Source: JBEIJQ01 sp040380145 (lineage in GTDB: Bacteria > Bacteroidota > Bacteroidia > Chitinophagales > Saprospiraceae). From it: 7,661 bases of DNA. The stretch spans positions 1 to 7,661 of the forward strand of contig JBEIJQ010000144.1 in the NCBI GenBank assembly GCA_040380145.1, given 5' to 3'. The notes beneath the pieces were generated by a model. The model worked only from the letters and a program-made list of their open reading frames with translations. It did not search any database and had not been told where the DNA came from. A program made the translations under genes and the position numbers. The first letter of the stretch is position 1; every line of letters begins with the position of its first letter. Below are positions 1 through 5,919 of this stretch, piece by piece.

Positions 1-1
1 C

Positions 2-778
2 ACCGCGGGCACTACCTACAACTTCCAAGTGGCCACGGTCTGCGGTGCCACCACGACGGCTTATTCCACCCCGGTGAACTTCGCCACCCTCACGGCCTGC
101 ACCGACGCCTATGAGTCCAACAACTCCCGAGGCACGGCCCGCACGATCTCCGTGAACACCAACATCACGGCCCGCATCGGCACCTCTACGGATTTGGACT
201 GGTTCCGGTTCACCACCACCAATGCCTCGCCCAAGATCAAAGTGGATCTCACCAATTTGCCCGCCGACTACGATGTGCGCCTGTACAATTCCAACGGAAC
301 CCAACTGGCGATCTCGCAGAACACCGGCACCACGGCCGAGGTGATCCGCTACAATACGCCGACCGTTGGGGCGACCTATTTTGTCCAAGTTTATGGCTAC
401 AACGGCGCGTTCAACGCCTCGGCCTGCTACAACCTGCGCATCTCCACCCAAGCGGCCAACTGGCGCGACGGCGGAGATTTCGAGGCAGAAAGCGAAATCG
501 TGGAATTCGGCCCGATCATGGACGAAAACAACTTCTCCTTCCGCGTGTTCCCGAACCCCGTGTCCGATCAGGCCACGATCACGTTCGATGTGCAGCAAGA
601 CCAAGAGGTGCGCCTCAGCGTCACCGACCTCACGGGCCGTGTGGTGCTGATGCAGCAAACCCTCGCCTCCAAGTCCAATCAGCTCCCCTTGGATCTCTCC
701 TCGCTGCCCCGCGGACTGTACTTCGTCCGCATGGAAAACGGCCGCGAGCAGTTCACGCAAAAAGTCGTTTTGGAGTAA
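2..778 (+). CDS. C-terminal part of a secreted surface protein: FN3 tail, PPC domain and T9SS type A sorting domain (5' end outside window)
   Basis: The frame is open from the first bases, so this is the 3' end of a longer gene; 258 residues are visible. Seen: the start (TYNFQVATVCG) reads like the last strands of a fibronectin type III domain. About 98-448 matches a bacterial pre-peptidase C-terminal (PPC) beta-sandwich, with landmarks DAYESNNS, DLDWFRF, YDVRLYNSNG and ATYFVQVYG. About 536-775 is a Por_Secre_tail sorting domain, with FRVFPNPVSD, a central VTDLTGRVV strand, LPRGLYFVRM and a final QKVVLE. From family knowledge, this tail sends the protein through the type IX system, which removes it and often attaches the product to the cell surface. 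The PPC domain commonly follows peptidase or adhesin modules, but no catalytic part lies in the window, so the enzyme class is unknown. A GTG at 29 is in frame but is not a credible start, because the domain continues upstream of it. A strong terminator follows 15 bases after the stop. Confidence 0.93.
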   Translation, partial: TAGTTYNFQVATVCGATTTAYSTPVNFATLTACTDAYESNNSRGTARTISVNTNITARIGTSTDLDWFRFTTTNASPKIKVDLTNLPADYDVRLYNSNGTQLAISQNTGTTAEVIRYNTPTVGATYFVQVYGYNGAFNASACYNLRISTQAANWRDGGDFEAESEIVEFGPIMDENNFSFRVFPNPVSDQATITFDVQQDQEVRLSVTDLTGRVVLMQQTLASKSNQLPLDLSSLPRGLYFVRMENGREQFTQKVVLE

Positions 779-793
779 GCCAACTCCTTTTGC

Positions 794-829
794 AAAAAAG
801 GCGCGCCGGAAAACCGGCGCGCCTTTTTT
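794..829. terminator. Strong intrinsic terminator, probably bidirectional
   Basis: A perfect 16-bp inverted repeat surrounds an AAAA loop. The core of each arm is GGCGCGCCGG/CCGGCGCGCC. A six-base A-run opens the left arm and a T-run closes the right arm, so the signal works on either strand. It ends the plus-strand gene that stops at 778, and it would also stop any minus-strand readthrough from the convergent receptor gene. Confidence 0.93.
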
Positions 830-998
830 TGTGTTTTCGGGCTACGTCCATCAAGGAACGAATCACCTTGTAAACTGCCCAAACGCGATCGCTGAAAAAG
901 TCTAAAAGAAAACCCAAATTGAGCTGGTCAAAATGTCCAACGACAATTTTCTCCTAAAATCCCTTCGACCGCAACACAGGATCGCCCCAACTTCCGGG

Positions 999-1030
999 AA
1001 AAAAAACGGCCCGGACAAACGCCCGGGCCG
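999..1030 (-). terminator. Intrinsic terminator of the TPP-regulated receptor gene
   Basis: Read on the minus strand, CGGCCCGG and CCGGGCCG arms (8 bp, 1007-1014 and 1023-1030) enclose an 8-base loop and are followed by a run of eight T (999-1006). It lies 16 bases past the receptor stop at 1047. No gene follows on that strand before the next terminator, so the receptor is the last, and perhaps the only, gene of its transcript. Confidence 0.88.
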
Positions 1031-1046
1031 CTGAAACGAGAGAAGC

Positions 1047-3392
1047 TCAAAAACCGATTTCGATGCCGGCCATCCAGTGCCGGCCGGCTTGGGGGAACAG
1101 TCCGTCCACTTGACGGAAAGCGCCGTCGTATTGGAAACGGTACACCCAGCCGTTGGCGGAGTACAGGGCATCGAACAGGTTGCGGCAGGTGAAGGTCAGA
1201 CGCACGTTGGTACCGCTTTTGGGCAGCAGCGCGTAATGGAGCCGCAGATCGGCGGTGAACCACGGCGAGAGGGCCCGGCTGTCGTCGCCGGTGTTGTCAA
1301 GGTACTGCTTGCCCACATATTTTCCCAACAACGCGAGGGTCAGCGATTGGTGCTCCGGGCCGACTTTCCACCAAGCGTTGCGCAAAAAATCGAAGGAGGC
1401 CTCGGCGCCGGCCACCACGGCGGGCGAAAACGCCAACGGCGCGTTCTGCCGCTCGACGGCCACCTGCCCGCCCGTGTCCCAGTCGTCCACATACTCGGTA
1501 TAGGACACGATGCGGTTGTCGGAAAAAGCCGCGTTGCCGCGCAACAAGAAACCGACTTTTTCGGGCTGCCAAGCGGCGGAAAGTTCCAGTCCCAAGCGGC
1601 GGCTTTGCGGGACGTTCACGCGAGTATAAGCCCCCACATCGTTGAGTCGGCCCGTTAGCACGAGCTCGTTTTGGTAAAACATCCCGAAAGCCGTGGCCTC
1701 GAGCTGCAACGCGCCGCGCACACGCCGCCAGCCGAGTTCCACGTCGTACAGCCGCTCCGGAGTGGGTCGCTGCGCCGGGGGCGCGTCCACGAAGTCGTTT
1801 CGGTTGGGCTCGCGGTGGGCTAAGCCGCCGTACAGCGAAAGGGAATGGCCGTTGTCGAACGAGTAGCGCAGACCCGCTTTGGGATTGAAAAAATGCAGGG
1901 CGGCGGACTGGTCGAGGATCGTACCGTCTTGGTCGGGCCCTTGGAAAGCGTAGCGCACGAAGCGGTGCTGCAGATCCACGAACAGCGTGAGGCGCTCGTC
2001 GACAGAGGCCCAAGACCATTTGACGAAGGTGTTGCCGTCGGTTTTGGCGGCATCGTTGGCGTAATAACGGTGGCGGATGTCGCCGGTAGAAGCGAAACGC
2101 GCCCAGATCACCTCGCCGAAGTGGTCGCCGAGGTAATGATTCCAACCGCCGCCGATCAGCAGTTCGGTGCGGTAGTTCGGAGCATAGCGCACCGAATAGG
2201 TGGCCCCAAAGAAATGGTTGTCCAACCAACGGCGCCGGATCAGATCCGTCTGGGAAACGGTGGTGTCGCCGATCGCCACGTCGGGCAAACCGTAATCCCC
2301 CAAAGCATCGCCGGCACGGAATTCCTCGAAGTACCCGCGGCCACGGGTGTAGTGCAGCGACACGTTGGCCGATACGCTCCCGAGCTGGTACAAACGCCCG
2401 TGCAACTGATAATGGGTCTGGGCGTAGTCGTCCACTTGGTTGTCGTAGGTGTAATAGTTGTACCGCCGGTCGCTGTCGAACAGGTTTTGGGTCTGTTCGG
2501 CCGAAAGGCCCATGAAGGCAGCGTAATCGGCCATACCCGCCGAATCGTTTTCGATGCGGGCGCGCGGCGTGCCGTACCAAGCCTGGCGGGTGGTTTCCTG
2601 TCCGCTGAACACCACGGCGCGCAGGTATCCGCGATCGTTTTCGTAGCCGGCCTGGGCGTAAAAGGACCTCAGACGGGCGGCGGAGCGATCGACATATCCT
2701 TCGGAGGCAAGGTAAGAGAGACGGCCTTCGGCGTGCCAATGGCCGCGGATCAGGCCCGTGCCGAAGCGCAGATTGTGGCGGTGCGTGCCGAAGGAGCCCA
2801 CGCTGTGGGCAGTGGACCCGTAGGGTTCCATGCTGCGACCCATCGTGTTGAGGTTGACAGAGGCGCCGAAAGCACCGGCCCCGTTCACCGAGGTGCCCAC
2901 CCCGCGCTGGATCTGGATGTCGTTCACCCCGGAAGCGAAGTCGGGCATGTTCACCCAAAACACCTGTTGGGACTCGGAATCGTTGAGCGGCACGCCGTTG
3001 ACGGTGACGTTGATGCGGGTACCATCGCTGCCACGAATCCGCAGGCCGGTGTAGCCGATGCCATTGCCGGCGTCGGAATTGGTCACCACGGAAGGGGTCT
3101 GGTCGAGCAGAATGGGCAGGTCCACACCGAGATTATTGGGGGCGATCTGCGCCTGCTTCAGGTCGGTGAAGGCCACCGGCGAACGCTGGCCCACGCGGTC
3201 GGCGCCGACGAACACCGCCGGCAGTACGCGCACGATCGGAAACATATCGGTACGCTGATGGGGAATCAGCGTATCCTCGGGCACATCGGGCGTTTGGGGA
3301 TTCTGGGGATCCTTTTGGGCCCACAGGCCCCAAGGCAGCATCAAAAGGAGGAAAACAACTGGATGCGGGTGTGTTTTTTTCGAAAAAAACAT
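1047..3392 (-). CDS. TonB-dependent outer-membrane receptor, probable thiamin (or thiamin-precursor) importer
   Basis: The product is 781 residues from ATG 3392. The start was chosen because residues 1-25 form a signal peptide (MFFSKK, then a VVFLLLMLPWGLWA core, cleavage likely after A25). An in-frame ATG at 3536 would lie inside the riboswitch. The plug domain spans about 68-185 and carries the pattern of a common Bacteroidota receptor family: SDAGNGIGYTGLRIRGSDGT, NDSESQ, FWVNMPDFASGV, QIQRGVG and GAGAFGASVN. The rest is a 22-strand-type barrel ending in GIEIGF, with the aromatic C-terminus expected for outer-membrane assembly. There is no N-terminal carboxypeptidase-like domain and no clear TonB box. 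From family knowledge, such proteins import scarce ligands using energy from TonB-ExbB-ExbD. The ligand is inferred from the TPP riboswitch in the leader; THI-element-controlled receptors are known in Bacteroidota, for example OMthi of Bacteroides thetaiotaomicron. No SD precedes the start; eight T lie directly before the ATG. A siderophore or other substrate remains possible if the riboswitch were misread. Confidence 0.93.
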   Translation of the reverse strand: MFFSKKTHPHPVVFLLLMLPWGLWAQKDPQNPQTPDVPEDTLIPHQRTDMFPIVRVLPAVFVGADRVGQRSPVAFTDLKQAQIAPNNLGVDLPILLDQTPSVVTNSDAGNGIGYTGLRIRGSDGTRINVTVNGVPLNDSESQQVFWVNMPDFASGVNDIQIQRGVGTSVNGAGAFGASVNLNTMGRSMEPYGSTAHSVGSFGTHRHNLRFGTGLIRGHWHAEGRLSYLASEGYVDRSAARLRSFYAQAGYENDRGYLRAVVFSGQETTRQAWYGTPRARIENDSAGMADYAAFMGLSAEQTQNLFDSDRRYNYYTYDNQVDDYAQTHYQLHGRLYQLGSVSANVSLHYTRGRGYFEEFRAGDALGDYGLPDVAIGDTTVSQTDLIRRRWLDNHFFGATYSVRYAPNYRTELLIGGGWNHYLGDHFGEVIWARFASTGDIRHRYYANDAAKTDGNTFVKWSWASVDERLTLFVDLQHRFVRYAFQGPDQDGTILDQSAALHFFNPKAGLRYSFDNGHSLSLYGGLAHREPNRNDFVDAPPAQRPTPERLYDVELGWRRVRGALQLEATAFGMFYQNELVLTGRLNDVGAYTRVNVPQSRRLGLELSAAWQPEKVGFLLRGNAAFSDNRIVSYTEYVDDWDTGGQVAVERQNAPLAFSPAVVAGAEASFDFLRNAWWKVGPEHQSLTLALLGKYVGKQYLDNTGDDSRALSPWFTADLRLHYALLPKSGTNVRLTFTCRNLFDALYSANGWVYRFQYDGAFRQVDGLFPQAGRHWMAGIEIGF
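3374..3389. repeat. Perfect T7-CG-A7 palindrome in the first codons of the receptor gene
   Basis: TTTTTTTCGAAAAAAA is a perfect 16-bp palindrome covering codons 2-6 of the receptor (residues FFSKK). As RNA it could form a weak hairpin right after the start codon. It resembles the tracts at 5198-5215 and 5830-5845. Confidence 0.7.
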
Positions 3393-3414
3393 AAAAAAAA
3401 CAGGATTTTGGGAT

Positions 3415-3457
3415 AAAAAAAAGGTGTTCGGGCCAATGGCCGATATCACAGAAAACC
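3415..3457 (-). terminator. Candidate terminator hairpin of the TPP riboswitch expression platform
   Basis: On the minus strand, a 5' arm GGUUUUC (3457-3451) can pair with GAACACC (3429-3423) at six of seven positions. A GGCC-AUU-GGCC hairpin is nested inside, and the structure is followed by eight U (3422-3415). It lies between the TPP aptamer and the receptor start at 3392, where a transcription-attenuating platform would be. The UUUUCU of the 5' arm can instead pair with GGAAAA at the 3' end of the aptamer (about 3525-3520), giving a plausible antiterminator. This follows the usual logic of a TPP OFF switch, but it is a hand fold and is inferred. A second U-run just after the aptamer (about 3499-3507) offers an alternative stop site. 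Confidence 0.5.
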
Positions 3458-3517
3458 TCAAAATCCGGGGGAGAGGGCCGCTTTTTTTCCCAAAAAAGAA
3501 AAAAAAACGGTCGTACA

Positions 3518-3603
3518 GAATTTTCCTTGGCAGCATGACCTGCCCAGGTTCTGCGGGTTTGATCTCAGTCCGTCGCCGTTAAGCGGCAGGACACCCCGAA
3601 TTC
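3518..3603 (-). promoter_or_regulatory. TPP riboswitch (THI element) controlling the receptor gene
   Basis: The RNA aptamer binds thiamin pyrophosphate. All consensus blocks are visible in order on the minus strand: UUCGGGGUGU (from 3600), the pyrimidine-sensing CUGAGA (3568-3563), AACCCGCAGAACCUG, then GGUCAUGCUGCC and AAGGAAAA. The five helices can be traced: P1 GAAUU/AAUUC (3603-3599 with 3522-3518), P2 GGGU/ACCC (3596-3593 with 3558-3555), P3 GCCG/CGGC (3587-3584 with 3578-3575), P4 GCAG/CUGC (3554-3551 with 3533-3530) and P5 ACCU/AGGU (3549-3546 with 3541-3538). It starts 15 bases after the glycosyltransferase stop and lies 125 bases before the receptor ATG. No convincing promoter is visible just upstream, so transcription must begin inside the glycosyltransferase gene or read through from it. 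Confidence 0.92.
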
Positions 3604-3604
3604 C

Positions 3605-3616
3605 GTTCAATTGAAC
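3605..3616. repeat. 12-bp perfect palindrome between glycosyltransferase stop and riboswitch
   Basis: GTTCAATTGAAC is perfectly self-complementary. It lies two bases after the glycosyltransferase stop codon (3619-3621) and one base before the P1 arm of the TPP aptamer. It could be an operator, a small RNA hairpin (GUUC-AAUU-GAAC) or chance; nothing in the sequence decides between these. Confidence 0.4.
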
Positions 3617-3618
3617 AA

Positions 3619-4761
3619 TCAGCGCTTCCTTTGGTTCATCGCCGCCCAAATGGGCCGCATGACGGCCAGCCAAGAGAGGTTCTCCTCGGCGTATCGGCGC
3701 ATGTCGCGGGGATATTCCGGGTATCGGGCGCGGACGATGCGGTAAAAATCCAGCAAACGAGCGATGTCCACGGAACTGTCGTCGGCGGGAATCCGCAGCG
3801 AGAAGGGGAACTTGTCCTCCGGAAAGGCTTCGTCGAGGAAAGCCTGCACGAAGGGGAGGCCGTTCGCGCAGTAGGTCCTCGATTTGAGGACAGAGCCTTT
3901 TTCCAACCGGATGCGGTGAAGGGCGAGCGTGCTGATGCCGAGGTGGGCGCCGGCCATGAGCTCTTCGAGGGCTTTTCCCGATCGGTGGCCGTGGAAAACA
4001 ACGGAATCCTGCAGCCCGAGTTTGGCCACCAGCGCTTGTAGGCGGGGCAGTTCGTCGCCCTTGCCCGCGATGTCGAACACCACCTTGGGCGCGCCCGGGG
4101 GCGCTTGTTCGCGGTACCGCGCCAGTCCCTCGACCAAGCGGTCGAACCCGTGCCAAGTCTGTACATTGGCCAGGCCCAGCAGGTGCAGTTCGTTTTCCAA
4201 GGCAGGCGGTTGGGCCACAAACGGGGTGTCGCGCACCGAAATGCCGTTGCCGACGACCAACACGGGCAGCCCATAAATCTCGTCCACCGGCGAAACGGAC
4301 ACGGCATAGTCCACCCACTGCCGGAACGAGCGCGCGCACCATCGGTCGAGCCACACCTTCAGCCGGTCCAAAGGCCGCACGTACTCGTGCTCATAAGGAA
4401 AAGTGGGAAACTCCATTAGAAGCAGCCCCTTTGGATTGGCCTTTTTGAACCGTTTGAAAAAGCCCAACAGGGCGGGGGTGGACAAGTGGTGCCGGTAATA
4501 GATCGCGTCGTAGCCGGCCAACCCGAGCCGTTGGGGCATTTCGCGGTAATAGACCGACAGTTTGCCCGCGCCGCTGGGCAACGGCAGGGAGACGGTTTCG
4601 CCGCTGTGGAGGTCTGCCTTGAAAAACAGGCCCTCCCGGTACAGCAGGTCGGTTTCGTGGCCGGCCTCCCGAAAGGCCGCCACCTGGGCGCGGATTTTTT
4701 GCCGGATGCCCGACATGCCCTCGAGGGCGAAATCCATTTTTGTGAAAAACAAGACGCGCAT
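3619..4761 (-). CDS. GT-B fold glycosyltransferase (family 4-like)
   Basis: This 380-residue protein is of usual length for the family. It has no signal peptide, so it is probably cytoplasmic or attached to the inner membrane. Residues 1-45 begin with MRVLFFTKM followed by a GIRQKIRAQVAAFREAGHE helix, the start of an N-terminal Rossmann half. Residues 192-262 form the nucleotide-binding half (LHLLGLAN, then VFDIAGKGDELPRL, then VVFHGHRSGKALEELM). Residues 286-304 (LEKGSVLKSRTYCANGLPF) correspond to the donor-binding segment near the E-x7-E motif. In relatives this reads K-x-R-E-Y-C-A-x-G-x-P; here the glutamate position is T296 (codon ACC). The IPADDSSVDIARLLDFY stretch (324-340) is also seen in Bacteroidota polysaccharide transferases. 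From family knowledge, it transfers a sugar from an activated donor to an envelope glycan or lipid; donor and acceptor cannot be read from the sequence. It starts 13 bases after the TIR gene, probably in one transcript. No SD is visible. Confidence 0.88.
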   Translation of the reverse strand: MRVLFFTKMDFALEGMSGIRQKIRAQVAAFREAGHETDLLYREGLFFKADLHSGETVSLPLPSGAGKLSVYYREMPQRLGLAGYDAIYYRHHLSTPALLGFFKRFKKANPKGLLLMEFPTFPYEHEYVRPLDRLKVWLDRWCARSFRQWVDYAVSVSPVDEIYGLPVLVVGNGISVRDTPFVAQPPALENELHLLGLANVQTWHGFDRLVEGLARYREQAPPGAPKVVFDIAGKGDELPRLQALVAKLGLQDSVVFHGHRSGKALEELMAGAHLGISTLALHRIRLEKGSVLKSRTYCANGLPFVQAFLDEAFPEDKFPFSLRIPADDSSVDIARLLDFYRIVRARYPEYPRDMRRYAEENLSWLAVMRPIWAAMNQRKR

Positions 4762-4774
4762 GGCAGATCGGGCG

Positions 4775-5785
4775 TCAGTGCAAGACGCAGTTTTTCAAAT
4801 GGACGGTTTGGCCGTTTTGGGCGATTTTCACGGATTGGGAACAGGAGCCCTTGGCATGCTGCAGACCGAGCGTGTGTTGGCCGGGAACCAATCGGACCAC
4901 GATCGTTTCCGGTCCATCGAGCCGATGGGCCACCAGTTGGTCGTTGGCCAGCACCCGGATGCACTTTTTTGCATTGCTCACTTGCAACCGCACCTCGTAA
5001 AGCAAAATTTTGTCGCGTAACTGCGGCACTTTTCGGATAATGTCCGGGCGCAAGATCACGTGCGGTTTAGGGCCGGGAGCGGTATCGCCGGGAGGGGTTT
5101 TCGGTTCGGGCCCCGGGGGCGGGGAAATTTTTTCGACGGGAGTATCGGATGCGGGCGCGGCGGCTTTTTCTGAGGCGATTTCCGGGGAAGGACTTCTTTT
5201 TTTTTCGAAAAAAAATCCCGCCCCCACCAGCAGCAACAGGAGCAGGGCGCCGGCACCGACTCTCCAAAACGGGTTGGTCTTGCGCGTGGCGGGCGGCTCT
5301 GAAGCGGTTTCCAGGGGAGCGGTGCTTGGGGATGCCGAACGCGGAGCCAAGTGTTTTCGGATAGCCTCCACGACTTGCATCCAGGCCTTATCGGGATTGG
5401 GCCAGTCGCTGATGGGCAGCAGACGGCCGTTGTCGGTGGGCAGGGGACGCAGGTGCCCAAACGGCAGGGAAGGCCAATCGCAGTGCCTCACGAGCACGGG
5501 CAGGAGCAGCGCCTGTCCCGATTGGTGGCGGGCAATGGCCTTGGCCACTAGGGTGCCGTAGCAGAAATCGTTGGCGATGAAATCGGCGCTGAGCAACATC
5601 ACGATCACCTCTGCGTCGTTCATTTCCCGCTCGATGGCCTCGTCCACCGCTTGTCCGGCCTCGATCATCTGATCGTTCCAAGTGCCGGCGATGCCCTGCC
5701 GCTCGAGGCCGGCCAGATGGCTCTGCAGGTGTTCGAGGAACGCATTGTCCTCCAAGGTATAAGCGATGAATATTTTGTTGGGCAT
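4775..5785 (-). CDS. Membrane-anchored TIR-domain protein with altered active-site position and periplasmic C-terminal domain
   Basis: The product is 336 residues from ATG 5785; a TTG at 5803 gives six extra residues that do not belong to the domain. Residues 3-145 are a TIR domain of the bacterial toll/interleukin-receptor-like family: KIFIAYTLED, ERQGIAGTWNDQMIEAG, VIVMLLSADFIANDFCYG, ARHQSGQALLLPVLVRHCDW, LPFG and LPTDNG. In relatives the segment after the Cys-Tyr pair has Glu (C-Y-D-x-E-M), the NAD-cleaving residue; here it reads C-Y-G-T-L-V with L79 at that position. Residues 174-193 form one transmembrane helix (GALLLLLLVGAGFFF) followed by EKKR. A Pro/Ala-rich linker spans about 198-243. 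A C-terminal beta-rich domain (about 262-336) resembles PEGA-like folds and has three cysteines (275, 315, 333). I infer a cytoplasmic TIR domain and a periplasmic C-terminus. The glycosyltransferase gene follows after 13 bases. Possible roles are sensing, scaffolding or defence; none is established. Confidence 0.88.
   Translation of the reverse strand: MPNKIFIAYTLEDNAFLEHLQSHLAGLERQGIAGTWNDQMIEAGQAVDEAIEREMNDAEVIVMLLSADFIANDFCYGTLVAKAIARHQSGQALLLPVLVRHCDWPSLPFGHLRPLPTDNGRLLPISDWPNPDKAWMQVVEAIRKHLAPRSASPSTAPLETASEPPATRKTNPFWRVGAGALLLLLLVGAGFFFEKKRSPSPEIASEKAAAPASDTPVEKISPPPGPEPKTPPGDTAPGPKPHVILRPDIIRKVPQLRDKILLYEVRLQVSNAKKCIRVLANDQLVAHRLDGPETIVVRLVPGQHTLGLQHAKGSCSQSVKIAQNGQTVHLKNCVLH
5198..5215. 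repeat. Perfect T8-CG-A8 palindrome inside the TIR gene
   Basis: TTTTTTTTCGAAAAAAAA is a perfect 18-bp palindrome. It encodes FFFEKK at the cytosol-distal end of the transmembrane helix. It is a long homopolymer pair in an otherwise GC-rich gene and a plausible slippage site. Confidence 0.7.
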
Positions 5786-5819
5786 AAACCGGGGCGCGGA
5801 CAAAAAAACTTGGGCAGGT

Positions 5820-5850
5820 CAAAATTCGCTTTTTTGCGCAAAAAAACAAC
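5820..5850 (-). promoter_or_regulatory. Candidate promoter of the TIR-glycosyltransferase unit
   Basis: On the minus strand, GTTG (5850-5847) and GAATTTTG (5827-5820) are separated by 19 bases. They match the Bacteroidota -33 TTTG and -7 TAnnTTTG elements with one mismatch each. Transcription would start near 5813, giving a leader of about 28 bases before ATG 5785. The spacer contains the palindrome TTTTTTGCGCAAAAAA (5830-5845), which could serve as a regulator site or simply bend the DNA. Confidence 0.4.
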
Positions 5851-5889
5851 CTCGGAAGGGCTTTTCCCACGGATCGGGGCCGAACCGGC

Positions 5890-5913
5890 AAAAAAAATGG
5901 TCCGGCGCAGGAC
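5890..5913 (-). terminator. Weak candidate terminator of the DUF1003 gene
   Basis: On the minus strand, GTCC (5913-5910) and GGAC (5903-5900) form a short stem around TGCGCC. It is followed by CA and eight T (5897-5890). It sits seven bases past the DUF1003 stop. The stem is only four pairs, so some readthrough into the TIR gene is likely if it functions at all. Confidence 0.4.
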
Positions 5914-5919
5914 AGATGC

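Noticed and set aside
794..829. Insertion-element end or repeat
   Set aside because: The inverted repeat is a compact hairpin with a U-tract right after a stop codon, which fits a terminator. There is no transposase or target duplication.
831..998. Possible small gene or RNA between the two convergent terminators
   Set aside because: I found no coding frame with a recognisable start or composition, no promoter match and no stable hairpin in these bases.
1297..2958. 553-residue Arg/Pro-rich open frame on the minus strand
   Set aside because: It is an out-of-frame shadow of the receptor gene with the low-complexity composition typical of GC-rich alternate frames.
1845..3416. 523-residue open frame on the plus strand opposite the receptor
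   Set aside because: It is antisense to a well-recognised receptor, has no family resemblance, and is explained by high GC content with few stops in that frame.
1047..3536. Longer form of the receptor starting at ATG 3536 (829 residues)
   Set aside because: That ATG lies in the conserved P4/P5 part of the TPP aptamer, and the extra residues are translated T- and A-tracts. The signal peptide begins cleanly at 3392.
3518..3603. Cobalamin riboswitch, often found before TonB-dependent receptors
   Set aside because: There is no B12-box sequence. The ordered GGGGUG, CUGAGA, ACCC and GAACCUG blocks are those of the TPP element.
3619..5785. Known TIR defence systems such as Thoeris or TIR-STAND/CBASS types
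   Set aside because: No ThsA-like, cyclase, Argonaute or STAND gene is adjacent, and the TIR active-site Glu is missing. Only a novel or non-defence role remains open.
5786..5803. TTG start adding six residues to the TIR protein
   Set aside because: The ATG at 5785 directly precedes the first TIR strand (KIFIAY) and fits the candidate promoter spacing; nothing supports the TTG.
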